Positions 1 through 8,388 are shown, counted from the stretch's first letter. The stretch is 64,000 bases of DNA from Devosia elaeis (GCF_001650025.1 NZ_LVVY01000081.1:55740-119739); one strand, 5' to 3'. Notes: a model not told the origin generated them from the sequence alone. Program-made: numbers and translations.

Positions 1-1321
1 GCGTTTCGAGATCGAGATCGTTAGTCGGCTCGTCGAGCACCAGGACATTGGAGGGCAGTGCCAGGGCGCGGGCCAGGGCGACGCGGGCGCGCTCGCCGCC
101 GGAAAGCTTGCCGATGGGTGTATTGGCCTGTTCGGGGGTGAACAGGAAATCCTGCATATAGCCCATGACGTGCTTTTGCTCGCCATTGATCAGCAGCGTG
201 TCGCTGCCGCCGCCGGTCAGCGCGTCGCGCAGGCGCGTCTCGGGTTCCAGCCGGGCGCGGCCCTGGTCGAGCATGGCCAGTTCGATGGCCGCGCCGAGCC
301 TGATCGTGCCGCTATCGGGGGTGAGCTGGCCGGTCAGCAGCTTGATCAAAGTGGTCTTGCCGGCGCCGTTGGGGCCGACGATGCCGACGCGGTCGCCGCG
401 CAGGATACGGGTGGAGAAATCCCTGACGATGGGGCGGGCGCCGAAGCTCTTGGAGACGTTTTCCGCCTCGGCCACGAGAGCCCCGGAGGTGCGGCCCTCG
501 CTGACGGCAAGGCTGACATTGCCGGTGACGCGGCGCTGGTCGCGGCGCTCCTGGCGCAGATTGGCGAGCTTTTCCAGCCGCCCCACATTGCGCTTGCGGC
601 GGGCGGTGACGCCATAGCGCAGCCAATGCTCCTCGCGCACGATCTGCCGGTCGAGCTTGTGGCGGTCCTTTTCCTCCTGTTCCAGCACCTCGTCGCGCCA
701 GGATTCGAAGGCGGAGAAACCCTTTTCGAGGCGGCGGGTGACGCCGCGATCGAGCCAGACGGTCGAACGGGACAGATCGGAGAGAAAGCGCCGGTCGTGG
801 CTGATCAGCACCATGGCCGAGCGCATCTGGCTCAATTCGTCCTGCAGCCATTCGATGGCCGGCAGGTCGAGATGGTTGGTCGGCTCGTCGAGCAGCAGCA
901 CATCGGGCTGGGGGGCGAGCACGCGGGCCAGGGCGGCGCGGCGCCCCTCCCCGCCCGAGAGGGTCCCGGGATCCTCATTGCCGCTGAGACCCAGGGCATT
1001 GAGCAGATATTGGGCGCGATAGGGATCGTCGCCCGGCGTCAGGCCGGCCTCGACATAGGCGAGGATGGTGGCGAAGCCGGTGAGGTCCGGCTCCTGGGGC
1101 AGATAGCGGATGGTGGCGCTGGGCTCGGCGAAGCGCCGGCCGCCATCATGCTGAATCAGCCCGGCGGCGATCTTGAGCAGGGTGGACTTGCCCGAGCCGT
1201 TGCGACCGACCAAGGCGATGCGCTGGCCGGGCGAGACGATGAGCTCGGCCGCCTCCAGCAATTGGGTGCCGCCGAAGGTGAGCTGGATATCCTGAAGCGA
1301 AAGAAGTGGTGGTGCGGCCAT
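1..1321 (-). CDS. uup: ABC-F family ATPase, Uup-like (3' end beyond window)
   Basis: ABC-F proteins are soluble tandem ATPases that act on the ribosome; Uup-type members are also linked to DNA transactions. Reading the minus strand from the ATG at 1321 gives a first Walker A (GRNGSGKST) near residues 39-47, an ABC signature LSGGEGRR followed by LLLDEPTNHLD, a basic charged inter-domain linker, then a second Walker A (GPNGAGKTT) and a second LSGGERARVALARAL with VLDEPTNDLD. No membrane segments are visible. The frame is open to the window edge, so about 440 codons are present and the C-terminus is missing. A possible leader and terminator lie directly upstream (1384-1543). The ABC-F assignment is firm; the Uup subtype is an inference from overall similarity. 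Confidence 0.88.
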   Translation of the reverse strand, partial: MAAPPLLSLQDIQLTFGGTQLLEAAELIVSPGQRIALVGRNGSGKSTLLKIAAGLIQHDGGRRFAEPSATIRYLPQEPDLTGFATILAYVEAGLTPGDDPYRAQYLLNALGLSGNEDPGTLSGGEGRRAALARVLAPQPDVLLLDEPTNHLDLPAIEWLQDELSQMRSAMVLISHDRRFLSDLSRSTVWLDRGVTRRLEKGFSAFESWRDEVLEQEEKDRHKLDRQIVREEHWLRYGVTARRKRNVGRLEKLANLRQERRDQRRVTGNVSLAVSEGRTSGALVAEAENVSKSFGARPIVRDFSTRILRGDRVGIVGPNGAGKTTLIKLLTGQLTPDSGTIRLGAAIELAMLDQGRARLEPETRLRDALTGGGSDTLLINGEQKHVMGYMQDFLFTPEQANTPIGKLSGGERARVALARALALPSNVLVLDEPTNDLDLET

Positions 1322-1383
1322 GACAAGTCCGGGGAAACTGGCCCGGATAGAGCATAGGGGGGCAAGGAGATCAATCGGAGACG

Positions 1384-1420
1384 AAAAGACCGGTCAGGAC
1401 GTTGAGGATCCTGACCGGTC
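1384..1420 (-). terminator. Intrinsic terminator or attenuator between rirA and the ABC-F gene
   Basis: A perfect 12-bp stem (1388-1399 with 1409-1420, 9-nt loop) is followed on the minus strand by TTTT. It can end rirA transcripts. It also lies upstream of the ABC-F start at 1321, so it could attenuate that gene. Confidence 0.7.
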
Positions 1421-1495
1421 CGGGGAGACGGTAGCAGCAAGCCCCGTCGTGTTACGGCGCCGGACCCACAGGCCCCAAGGGGTCGGCAGCGCCAT
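1394..1495 (-). CDS. Possible 33-residue leader peptide upstream of the ABC-F gene
   Basis: A short reading frame begins with ATG at 1495 and stops (TGA) at 1394, inside the second arm of the terminator hairpin at 1388-1420. It starts MALPTPWGLWVRRRN and is rich in Pro, Trp, Arg, Thr and Ser. No ribosome-binding site is visible, and the -35-like TTGACA at 1525-1530 would put the transcript start almost on the ATG, making it leaderless. A ribosome reaching the stop would cover the terminator stem. This is an inferred regulatory peptide; it could be a chance frame. Confidence 0.3.
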   Translation of the reverse strand: MALPTPWGLWVRRRNTTGLAATVSPDRSGSSTS

Positions 1496-1501
1496 GGCCT
1501 C

Positions 1502-1543
1502 TATCAACCATGCAATAACATGATTGTCAAACTCATATTTGAC
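1502..1543 (-). promoter_or_regulatory. Candidate promoter and operator for the leader/ABC-F unit
   Basis: On the minus strand TTGACA (1525-1530) is followed after 17 nt by TTGATA (1502-1507), which is a poor -10. An inverted repeat GTCAAA-N6-TTTGAC (1526-1531 and 1538-1543) overlaps the -35 and could be an operator. No known regulator is assigned. Confidence 0.35.
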
Positions 1544-1563
1544 TGTCGCACTCAGATTCTCGC

Positions 1564-2040
1564 TCAGAGCGCGACGACGGCCTCGATGCTCTCGTTCACC
1601 GCCTCGGCGGTGCTGATGCCCAGGCGTTCGCGGATGACGCGCTTCTTGGCGGCCAGATCGGCGACGGTATGGCGGCTCAGCACTTCGAAAAAGGCGCCCA
1701 GGGCCTCGCGCAGCGCCCCGTTGAGATCGCATTCCCCGATCAGGGGGCAATCGGCGCCCTCCTCGAAGCATTCGGCGAGGGCGAAATTTTCCTCGGTGAG
1801 GCGGATGGTATCGAGCAGGGTGATCTGGTCGGCAGGCTTGCCCAGCTTGATGCCGCCATGCCGCCCGCGCACCGTCTGCAACAGGCCGTTTTCCACCAGG
1901 GGCTTGATCAGCTTGAACAGGAACAGTTCGGAAATGCCATAGGCCCGGGCGATCTCGGCAACCCGGCTCAGTCCGGGCTCGTTAACGGCGCAGTAAACCA
2001 GCGTGCGGATGGCATAATTGGATTGGCGGGTCAGTCTCAC
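1564..2040 (-). CDS. rirA: Rrf2-family iron-responsive regulator RirA
   Basis: RirA is the iron-sulfur-sensing Rrf2 repressor that replaces Fur as the main iron regulator in many Hyphomicrobiales. The 158-residue product has the Rrf2 winged helix (MRLTRQSNYAIR, then SELFLFKLIKPL and VRGRHGGIKLGKP). Three cysteines at about residues 91, 98 and 104 (AECF, DCPL, GECD) are spaced as in the cluster ligands of RirA. Start is GTG at 2040 with a purine-rich AAGGAAAG about 10 nt upstream. The gene stands alone and reads toward the ABC-F gene, with a terminator at 1384-1420. Other Rrf2 members such as NsrR share this cysteine pattern, but the overall sequence resembles RirA most. Confidence 0.85.
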   Translation of the reverse strand: MRLTRQSNYAIRTLVYCAVNEPGLSRVAEIARAYGISELFLFKLIKPLVENGLLQTVRGRHGGIKLGKPADQITLLDTIRLTEENFALAECFEEGADCPLIGECDLNGALREALGAFFEVLSRHTVADLAAKKRVIRERLGISTAEAVNESIEAVVAL

Positions 2041-2230
2041 GAGGCGTCTTTCCTTGGCGTCGATGCCCCAAGAAGGGCGGCGTCATTCGTTCTATCGTGC
2101 GTCGCAGCTTATAACCATTCTAAAAAATGTCAATTAATCTTGAAATGCGCTGTCATGTTTTTGCGGCAATCCGGATGCTGGACAGGCGCTTATGTTCGTT
2201 TTAGGAATTTAATAGGTGGAGGGCCCGCCG

Positions 2231-2542
2231 ATGGACAAGACGATCACGCGCGCCATGCTTTCGGAACGGACGGCCAGCGCCACGGCGCTGGGGCGCCCTG
2301 ACGTGGCCGCCATCGAGCAGCGCATGTTCGAGCTGATCGGCGGCGCGCTGATGGCGGGCGAGAGTGTGAAGCTCACCGGCTTCGGATCGCTGCAGGTCCG
2401 CGCGCGGGCCGAGCGCGTGGGCCGCAATCCCCGGACCGGCGAGGAGCATCGCATCGCGCCGCACCAGACGGTGGTTTTCATCCCGGGCGCCAAGCTGCGC
2501 GCGGCGCTGCACCGGCCGGGGCGCGGCAAGGGTCAGAAATAG
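2231..2542 (+). CDS. HU/IHF-family DNA-binding protein
   Basis: HU/IHF proteins bend DNA as dimers. The 103-residue product shows the family body: an N-terminal helical part, the segment GGALMAGESVKLTGFGSLQVR, then RVGRNPRTGEEHRIAPHQTVVF with the proline-tipped DNA-binding arm typical of IHF-alpha. The ATG at 2231 is preceded by TGGAGGG at a good spacing; an in-frame GTG at 2216 would add five residues but lies within that ribosome-binding site. It diverges from standard ihfA, so it may be a second IHF-like paralogue. The 3' end overlaps the convergent ROK gene by 10 bp. Confidence 0.8.
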   Translation: MDKTITRAMLSERTASATALGRPDVAAIEQRMFELIGGALMAGESVKLTGFGSLQVRARAERVGRNPRTGEEHRIAPHQTVVFIPGAKLRAALHRPGRGKGQK

Positions 2543-3720
2543 CGATTGAAGAGCGGCAATTCGGCCGCCCCGATGGCCGGCGCCATGGCGCCGTAGCGGC
2601 CCCGGACCACGCGGGGCGCCTCGAAGCCATGCACCGGCAAAGCCTCCAGCTCGGTGCTGAACCGGGCCACCAGCTTTTCGGTGATTTCGGACGCCAGCAC
2701 GCTGTCGATGATCAGCAGCGGCGCCTCGACCATGGTGGTGGCATTGAAGGCGGTGCGGGCCAGGGCCCTGGCGCCGTCGGCGATCCAGGCGTCGAGTTCG
2801 GGGCCGATGGCGGCCCAGTTCCATTGGTCGCGAATGGCGAGATCGTGCGGCTTGCCCGCGGCCGCCAACCGCCGGCACAGCGCCTTAAGCGAGGCGATTG
2901 AATGGACATGGACCGGCCCATCGGCATCGAGCTGCACCAGCATGGAGCCCAGATTGGCGGCATTGCCGGTGGGCCCGCTCCACAGGACCCCGTCCCCCAC
3001 CACGCCCGCCGCGACATAATGGGAGACCAGAAAATAGATGATATTGGCCGGGCGCGGCTGCGGCAGCGCGATGAGTTCGGCCCAGCAGGCCGCATTGCCA
3101 TCATTATAGACAAAGACCTCGAGCCCGGTACGGGCGACCAGCTCGGCGGCCGGGTCCAGGTGCCGCCATTGCGCGACCTGGGTTTCAGGCGCGCCGAGCT
3201 GGCCGAGATTGTCGGCCAGGCGTCCCGGCATGGCAAAGCCCAAATCCAGCAGGCGTCCAGCCGACTCGGCCGGCACCAGCGCCCGCAGTTCGGCTACGGC
3301 GCCTCCGATCTGATCGAAGATCGTCTCGGCGTCGGGATAGGAATAGTCGAGATGACGCTGGCCCAGAACCTGGGCATGCATGTTGAGCAGCACGATTTCG
3401 GCATGGCGCCAGCCCAGTTCGACGCCAATGGCGAAGCCGCCATCGCTTTTGAGCAGGATGGGCGTGGCCGGCTGACCGCGCCGCCCCCGCAAGGCCGGGC
3501 CGCGCTCCACCAGGCCATCGCGCTCCAGATTGGCGAGAATGGCCGATACGGTCTGCGGCGCCAGCCCGGACATGCGGGCGATCTCGGCATTGGACACGCC
3601 GGAATTGAAGGCCACCACGGTCAGCACGGTCCGCTCATTGGCCTGCCGCAGGCCCTTGTGCCGCATGGCCCGGCCGCCGGCATCGAAAATATCCCGTGTC
3701 GGCCCCGCCGCTTTGGACAT
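2533..3720 (-). CDS. ROK-family transcriptional regulator
   Basis: The product (395 residues from ATG 3720; a TTG at 3768 is possible) has an N-terminal winged helix-turn-helix (SNAEIARMSGLAPQTVSAIL) followed by a ROK domain (GFAIGVELGW, LGFAMPGRL, VYNDGNAACWAEL). ROK repressors of the NagC/XylR type control sugar-use genes. The usual cysteine-rich zinc motif of the ROK domain is absent: where CxCGxxGCxE is expected the protein runs through SMLVQLDADGP without cysteines. It therefore looks like a regulator without kinase activity. The adjacent aldo/keto reductase lies on the same strand farther upstream, about 340 bp away, so a functional link is only a guess. Confidence 0.82.
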   Translation of the reverse strand: MSKAAGPTRDIFDAGGRAMRHKGLRQANERTVLTVVAFNSGVSNAEIARMSGLAPQTVSAILANLERDGLVERGPALRGRRGQPATPILLKSDGGFAIGVELGWRHAEIVLLNMHAQVLGQRHLDYSYPDAETIFDQIGGAVAELRALVPAESAGRLLDLGFAMPGRLADNLGQLGAPETQVAQWRHLDPAAELVARTGLEVFVYNDGNAACWAELIALPQPRPANIIYFLVSHYVAAGVVGDGVLWSGPTGNAANLGSMLVQLDADGPVHVHSIASLKALCRRLAAAGKPHDLAIRDQWNWAAIGPELDAWIADGARALARTAFNATTMVEAPLLIIDSVLASEITEKLVARFSTELEALPVHGFEAPRVVRGRYGAMAPAIGAAELPLFNRYF

Positions 3721-4057
3721 GAGAAAAGCCCAGATGTTCAGGGCGCCGCCAGGCGACGCCTCTACCAAGATGCAATCAAATCAATAGGTTCCGCCGCCGC
3801 CCGGACTGAAACCTGGAAGGATGGCACCATAACATCATGGCGCGGCCATTGCGCCAAGCCCTATCGCAAGGCGCGATGGCTCCATCGCCTCCCTTCCTTT
3901 GGACCATCCAAGAGCGCGGGGCCGTTCGGGGCCTATTGTGGAAGTGTTGCGTGGGAAAGTGGCCCTCGGGTCAAGCCCGAGGGTGACGAGCGGTGGGTAA
4001 CGTGGCTGCGCGACAAACGCAGCCCCCTGGACGGGGGAGGCTCTTCGCACGAAGCGC
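3721..4057. other. Intergenic region with a palindromic repeat
   Basis: This 337-bp gap has no credible gene. It holds the upstream region of the ROK gene and a short copy (3963-3998) of the CCTCGGG...CCCGAGG palindrome that recurs at 11083 and 42677. A second small hairpin (GGCTGCG...CGCAGCC) lies at about 4002-4024. Confidence 0.6.
3963..3998. repeat. Dispersed palindromic repeat, family A fragment
   Basis: CCCTCGGGTCAAGCCCGAGGG followed by TGACGAGC and GGTGGG matches the core of the longer copies at 11083-11280 and 42677-42873. Confidence 0.65.
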
Positions 4058-4996
4058 TCAGGCGCCGGCCTGGGTAAGCCGGGTGAGGGTCGCCTCGGGC
4101 AGGCTGAGCCGGACGCCGCGGGCCAGGCTCCGGACCTGATCGACGGACGTGGCCGAGGCGATGGGGGCGCTGACGCCGGGTTGGGCGACCAGCCAGGCCA
4201 GGGCCACTTCGGCCGGGCTGGCATCCAGCTCGGCCGCCGCCGCATCCAGCGCCTCCAGGATGCGCAGGCCCTTTTCGTCGAGATAGCGGCCGACGCCGCC
4301 GCCGCGCGGCGACTGGCCCAGATCGGCCTCACTGCGATATTTGCCGGTGAGGAAGCCCGATGCCAGGCTGTAATAGACGATGGCGCCGACCTCGTTTTCG
4401 AGGAGGTAGGGACGCAGGGCCTCGAATTCGGCGCGGTCATAGAGATTGTAGCGCGGCTGGGTGACCTCGTAGCGCTGCAGGGATTTGACGATGGCGGTCT
4501 GCTGGGCGGCCGCCATCATGTCGGCGGTGTAGTTGGAAGCGCCGATGGTGCGCACCTTGCCGGCGCGGATCAGCGTGTCATAGGCGGAAAGGGTTTCCTC
4601 GTGCCCGGTTTCGGGATCGGGCCAATGGCTGAAATAGAGGTCGATATAATCGGTCTGTAGGCGCCGGAGCGAAGCCTCGACGCCGGCGCGGATGGCATCG
4701 GCCTTGAGCCCGCCGAGCTGCTTGGCGGAATTGACCTTGGTGATGATATGGACGCGGTCGCGATTGCCACGCGCCTTGAGCCATTTGCCGATAATGGTCT
4801 CGCTCATGCCCGGCGGATTGCCCGGCACCCAATTGGGATAGCCCTCGGCGGTGTCGATGGCGGTGAAGCCGGCTTCGACAAAGGCATCCAGAATGGCGAA
4901 GCCCCGGTTCTCGTCCACGGTCCAGCCGAAGACATTGCCGCCCAGAACGAGCGGTTCGATCACCAGTTCACTGCGTCCGAGGGGGCGACGATTCAT
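4058..4996 (-). CDS. Aldo/keto reductase
   Basis: NADP-dependent aldo/keto reductases form a TIM barrel and reduce aldehydes, ketones or sugars. The 312-residue product shows the family marks: GFTAIDTAEGYPNW (catalytic Asp and Tyr) near residue 40, IDLYFSHWPDPET, IGASNYTADMM, and a C-terminal nucleotide-binding part with LAWLVAQPGVSAPIASATS. Start is ATG at 4996. The upstream secreted-protein gene overlaps this start by four bases (ATGA), so the two are probably translated together. The subgroup resembles the YajO/IolS-like proteins; the substrate is unknown. Confidence 0.88.
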   Translation of the reverse strand: MNRRPLGRSELVIEPLVLGGNVFGWTVDENRGFAILDAFVEAGFTAIDTAEGYPNWVPGNPPGMSETIIGKWLKARGNRDRVHIITKVNSAKQLGGLKADAIRAGVEASLRRLQTDYIDLYFSHWPDPETGHEETLSAYDTLIRAGKVRTIGASNYTADMMAAAQQTAIVKSLQRYEVTQPRYNLYDRAEFEALRPYLLENEVGAIVYYSLASGFLTGKYRSEADLGQSPRGGGVGRYLDEKGLRILEALDAAAAELDASPAEVALAWLVAQPGVSAPIASATSVDQVRSLARGVRLSLPEATLTRLTQAGA

Positions 4997-5529
4997 TGCT
5001 TTTCTCCATTGGGTTCCGCGGCATCAACGTCCGGGCCGGTATTTTGTTCGTCCGCGCCGGCGCGCGGAGCGCACCAATAGAGCGCTTCGGCTATGGCGCG
5101 AAACGAGCCGGCCAGGTCGATATAGGCAAAGCCGGCCTCGCTGTCGTCCTCATGGCGCAGATAGATGAAGGTGCCATGGCGGAGCCGGTCCAGCAGCCAG
5201 CCGGATTCATCGTCGAACCTGGCGCCATAGGGCCCCTCGCCCGCCCGCGCCATCATGGTCCGGTCCTCGCGATCGGCCGTCATCAGCCAGGCGCCGGCGC
5301 CCCCGCCGGCCCGGCTGTCATGGATATGGACGCCGACGGAGAAATCGGCCTCGCAGCGCACGGCCAGGCAGGTGAAGTCGGTCGAGGTGGAGTGGCGCGC
5401 GCAGCCCAGGCTCGCCCGGTCGCCCTCGCCCGGCAGGGGCGAATAATGCCATCCCGGCGCCTGCGCCAGTGCAGGCGCGGCGAGCGAGAAAAGAATAAGG
5501 CTCAGGACTTTGGCGCTATGGGATCGCAT
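4993..5529 (-). CDS. Secreted protein of unknown function
   Basis: The 178-residue product has a classical signal peptide (MRSHSAKVLSLILFSLAAPALAQA, cleavage after ALAQA) and a mature region with four cysteines (LGCARH, TCLAVRC and WCAPRAG), which suggests disulfides in the periplasm. I recognise no family. ATG at 5529 is preferred; a TTG just before it is possible. Its stop overlaps the aldo/keto reductase start (ATGA), giving a two-gene unit. Confidence 0.7.
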   Translation of the reverse strand: MRSHSAKVLSLILFSLAAPALAQAPGWHYSPLPGEGDRASLGCARHSTSTDFTCLAVRCEADFSVGVHIHDSRAGGGAGAWLMTADREDRTMMARAGEGPYGARFDDESGWLLDRLRHGTFIYLRHEDDSEAGFAYIDLAGSFRAIAEALYWCAPRAGADEQNTGPDVDAAEPNGEKQ

Positions 5530-5643
5530 CAACGGGCATGCTTGTCGAGGACGGCGCCGCGGTCAATAAGCGGTTTGAAGCGCCGAACCGATTCATAAAA
5601 AAGCGTCCATACTTGTGGATAGCTAATAGGCACGTCTCGAAAT

Positions 5644-5657
5644 TGACCAAATGGTCA
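5644..5657. promoter_or_regulatory. Palindromic operator candidate upstream of the peptide ABC importer
   Basis: TGACCA-AA-TGGTCA is a perfect inverted repeat about 100 bp before the binding-protein start. It has the layout of GntR/FadR-family operators. The 11-mer ATTGACCAAAT at 5642-5652 recurs in the promoter of the sugar-acid operon at 54523-54533. Confidence 0.45.
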
Positions 5658-5757
5658 GCGATTCTCGTTGCGCTCCCTTCCATTCTAGGCTTTTGTGTGG
5701 CCAAGCCTCCGGCGCCATGGCGTTGAGAAGGCGTATTCAGGAACGGGAGAATAATCC

Positions 5758-7335
5758 ATGCACTCATCACTGACCCGCATCGCGGCGGTGCTTGTCGCCT
5801 CGACGATGCTTGCCGGTGTTGCCAATGCCGAGACGATCCGCTGGGCGCGCTCTTCGGACGCGCTGACGCTGGACCCGCATTCGCAGAACCAGGGCAATAC
5901 GCATACCCTGGCCCACCACATCTACGAAACCCTGATCGGTCGCGATAATGACGGCAGCCTGACGCCGCGCCTGGCCACCGAATGGGCGCTCAAGGACGGC
6001 GATCCGACCGTGTGGGTGTTCAAGCTGCGCGAAGGCGTCAAGTTCCACAACGGCAACGACTTCACCGCCGAGGACGTGGTCTATTCGATCGAACGCGCCA
6101 AGAGCGAATTCTCGAACATGAAGCAGCTGCACGCCGAAGTGCAGTCCGTCACCGCCGTCGACGATCATACCGTCGAATTCCAGATGACCGGCCCGGCGCT
6201 GATCTACCCGAACAACCTGACCAATACCTTCATCATGGACAAGACCTGGTCGGACGAGCACGACCTGGCCGTGGTGCAGGACTTTGCCAGCGGCGCCAGC
6301 AATTATTCGGTGCTCAACACCAATGGCACCGGCCCCTATACGCTGGTGTCGCGCGAAGTCGACGTGAAGACCACCCTCACCTATAATGAAGGTTGGTGGG
6401 GCGAGAAGCCGCCGGTGACCGATATCGAATATCTCACCATTGCCGATGCGCAGACCCGCATCTCGGCCCTGCTCTCGGGCGAAATCGACATCGTCCAGGA
6501 CGTGCCGCCGCAGGATATCGAGCGCCTCAGCAATACGGCAGGCTTCAAGGTCGAAATCGGCCCGGAAAACCGCTTCATCTATTTCGGCTACAAGTTCGGC
6601 GACGAGCCGCTGAAATCCTCCAACATCACCGATTCCAACCCCTTCAATAACCCGCTGGTGCGCGAGGCCATGGAACTGGCGCTTGATCGCGACGCGATCC
6701 AGCAGGTGGTGATGCGCGGCCAGTCGATCCCGACCGGTATCCCCAACCCGCCCTTCGTGCGCGGCTGGACCGAAGAGCTCGACGCCTATCCCGCTCCGGA
6801 CGTGGAAAAGGCCAAGGCCCTGATGGCCGAAGCCGGCTATCCGGACGGCTTCTCGGTGACCCTGGACACCCCGAACAACCGCTATGTCAACGACGAAGCC
6901 ATCTCGACCGCCTATGTCGGCATGCTCGGCCAGATCGGCATCAACGTCACCCTGGCCTCGCGCCCGGTTGCCGAACACAGCCCGATCATCCTGGCCAACG
7001 AATCCGACTTCTACCTCTTGGGCTGGGGCGTGCCGACCTTCGATTCGGCCTATGTCTTCAACGACCTGATCCACACCAAGACCGAACTGCATGGCACCTA
7101 TAATGTCGGTCTCTACTCGAACCCGGAACTGGACGAGAAGATCATCGCCCTGGGCACCATGGATGACATGGACGCCCGCGATGCGACCGTCGCCGAGATC
7201 TGGGACGTGGTGAAGGCCGACCGCGTGCTGCTGCCGATCCATAACCAGGTTCTGGCCTATGCGATGCGCGAAGGCGTGACCCTGCCGGTTCAGCCGGAAA
7301 ACCAGCCGAACATGACCACGGTCACTTTCGAGTAA
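5758..7335 (+). CDS. Peptide-type ABC transporter substrate-binding protein
   Basis: This periplasmic family-5 solute-binding protein delivers oligopeptides or related ligands to the permease encoded next. The 525-residue product has a signal peptide ending AGVANAE, then the typical SBP_bac_5 start (SDALTLDPHSQNQGNTHTL), FKLREGVKFHNGNDFTAEDV, and VREAMELALDRDAI. ATG 5758 follows a GGGAG ribosome-binding site. It is first in a four-gene unit with 7404, 8389 and 9348, the complete importer. The ligand cannot be read; Dpp, Opp and Gsi systems share this architecture. Confidence 0.92.
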   Translation: MHSSLTRIAAVLVASTMLAGVANAETIRWARSSDALTLDPHSQNQGNTHTLAHHIYETLIGRDNDGSLTPRLATEWALKDGDPTVWVFKLREGVKFHNGNDFTAEDVVYSIERAKSEFSNMKQLHAEVQSVTAVDDHTVEFQMTGPALIYPNNLTNTFIMDKTWSDEHDLAVVQDFASGASNYSVLNTNGTGPYTLVSREVDVKTTLTYNEGWWGEKPPVTDIEYLTIADAQTRISALLSGEIDIVQDVPPQDIERLSNTAGFKVEIGPENRFIYFGYKFGDEPLKSSNITDSNPFNNPLVREAMELALDRDAIQQVVMRGQSIPTGIPNPPFVRGWTEELDAYPAPDVEKAKALMAEAGYPDGFSVTLDTPNNRYVNDEAISTAYVGMLGQIGINVTLASRPVAEHSPIILANESDFYLLGWGVPTFDSAYVFNDLIHTKTELHGTYNVGLYSNPELDEKIIALGTMDDMDARDATVAEIWDVVKADRVLLPIHNQVLAYAMREGVTLPVQPENQPNMTTVTFE

Positions 7336-7352
7336 TCATCATCAATCCAGAG

Positions 7353-7383
7353 CCGCCGCGTGGAGCCTCGTCTCGCGCGGCGG
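7353..7383. promoter_or_regulatory. Hairpin between binding-protein and permease genes
   Basis: CCGCCGCG (7353-7360) pairs with CGCGGCGG (7376-7383). There is no T run. Such hairpins commonly stabilise the binding-protein mRNA or reduce read-through into permease genes. Confidence 0.45.
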
Positions 7384-7403
7384 TTCGTATTTGAGGGGGT
7401 GCC

Positions 7404-8384
7404 ATGCTCGCCTTCATTGCCCGGCGGCTCGTGCAGTCCGTCATCGTCATGCTCGTCGTGGCGTTCATCGCTTTCCTGGTCTTCCGTTATGTCGGCGATC
7501 CGCTGGCCGCCCTGCTCAGCCAGGACGCCAAGCAGGCGGACTATGATGCCGCGCGCGAGCGCCTCGGCCTCGACCAGCCGTTCTATGTCCAGTTCTATTA
7601 TTTCGTGATCAATGCGCTGCAGGGCCAGTTCGGCATTTCCTACCGGCTGCAGCAGCCGGTGAGCCAGTTGATCCTCGAACGCCTGCCGGCGACCATCGAG
7701 CTCGCCTTCGCCTCGGCGACCATCGCGCTGGTCTTCGGCGTGCTGCTCGGCATCTATACCGCGCTGCGTCCCCGCGCCTTTTCGACCGGCGTCATCATGA
7801 CCGGCTCGCTGGTCGGAGTGTCGCTGCCCACCTTCCTCATCGGCATCGGGCTCATCTATGTCTTCGCCGTCGAGCTCAAATGGCTGCCCTCCTTCGGGCG
7901 GGGCGAGGTGGTGCAGATCGGCTGGTGGCGGACGGGCCTGCTGACCCAATCGGGCCTGCGCTCGCTGGTGCTGCCGGCGATCACGCTGTCGCTGTTCCAG
8001 CTCACGCTGATCATGCGCCTGGTGCGGGCGGAAATGCTCGAAGTGCTGCGGACCGATTATATCCGCTTCGCCAGGGCGCGCGGCCTCAGCCAGCGGGCGA
8101 TCAATTTCGGCCATGCGCTGCGCAATACCATGGTGCCGGTGATCACCATTACCGGCCTGCAGCTGGGCTCGGTCATCGCCTTCGCCATCATCACCGAGAC
8201 GGTGTTCCAGTGGCCGGGCGTGGGTTCGCTGTTCGTCAATTCGGTCGCTGCCGTCGACGTGCCGGTCATGGCCGCCTACCTGGTCTTCGTGGCCCTGGTG
8301 TTCGTGGTCATCAACCTCATCGTCGATATCCTCTATTTCATCGTCGATCCGCGGCTCCGCGACGGCGCCAGAACCGGGAAGTAG
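7404..8384 (+). CDS. Peptide-type ABC transporter permease (DppB/GsiC type)
   Basis: Inner-membrane permease of the family-5 importer. The 326-residue product opens with the characteristic IARRLVQSVIVMLVVAFIAFLVFRYVGDPL membrane helix and ends with the transport domain containing TDYIRFARARGLSQRAINFGHALRN, the EAA loop that contacts the ATPase. About six membrane segments are visible. ATG 7404 follows GAGGGGG. Four bases separate its stop from the next permease. Confidence 0.93.
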   Translation: MLAFIARRLVQSVIVMLVVAFIAFLVFRYVGDPLAALLSQDAKQADYDAARERLGLDQPFYVQFYYFVINALQGQFGISYRLQQPVSQLILERLPATIELAFASATIALVFGVLLGIYTALRPRAFSTGVIMTGSLVGVSLPTFLIGIGLIYVFAVELKWLPSFGRGEVVQIGWWRTGLLTQSGLRSLVLPAITLSLFQLTLIMRLVRAEMLEVLRTDYIRFARARGLSQRAINFGHALRNTMVPVITITGLQLGSVIAFAIITETVFQWPGVGSLFVNSVAAVDVPVMAAYLVFVALVFVVINLIVDILYFIVDPRLRDGARTGK

Positions 8385-8388
8385 CATC

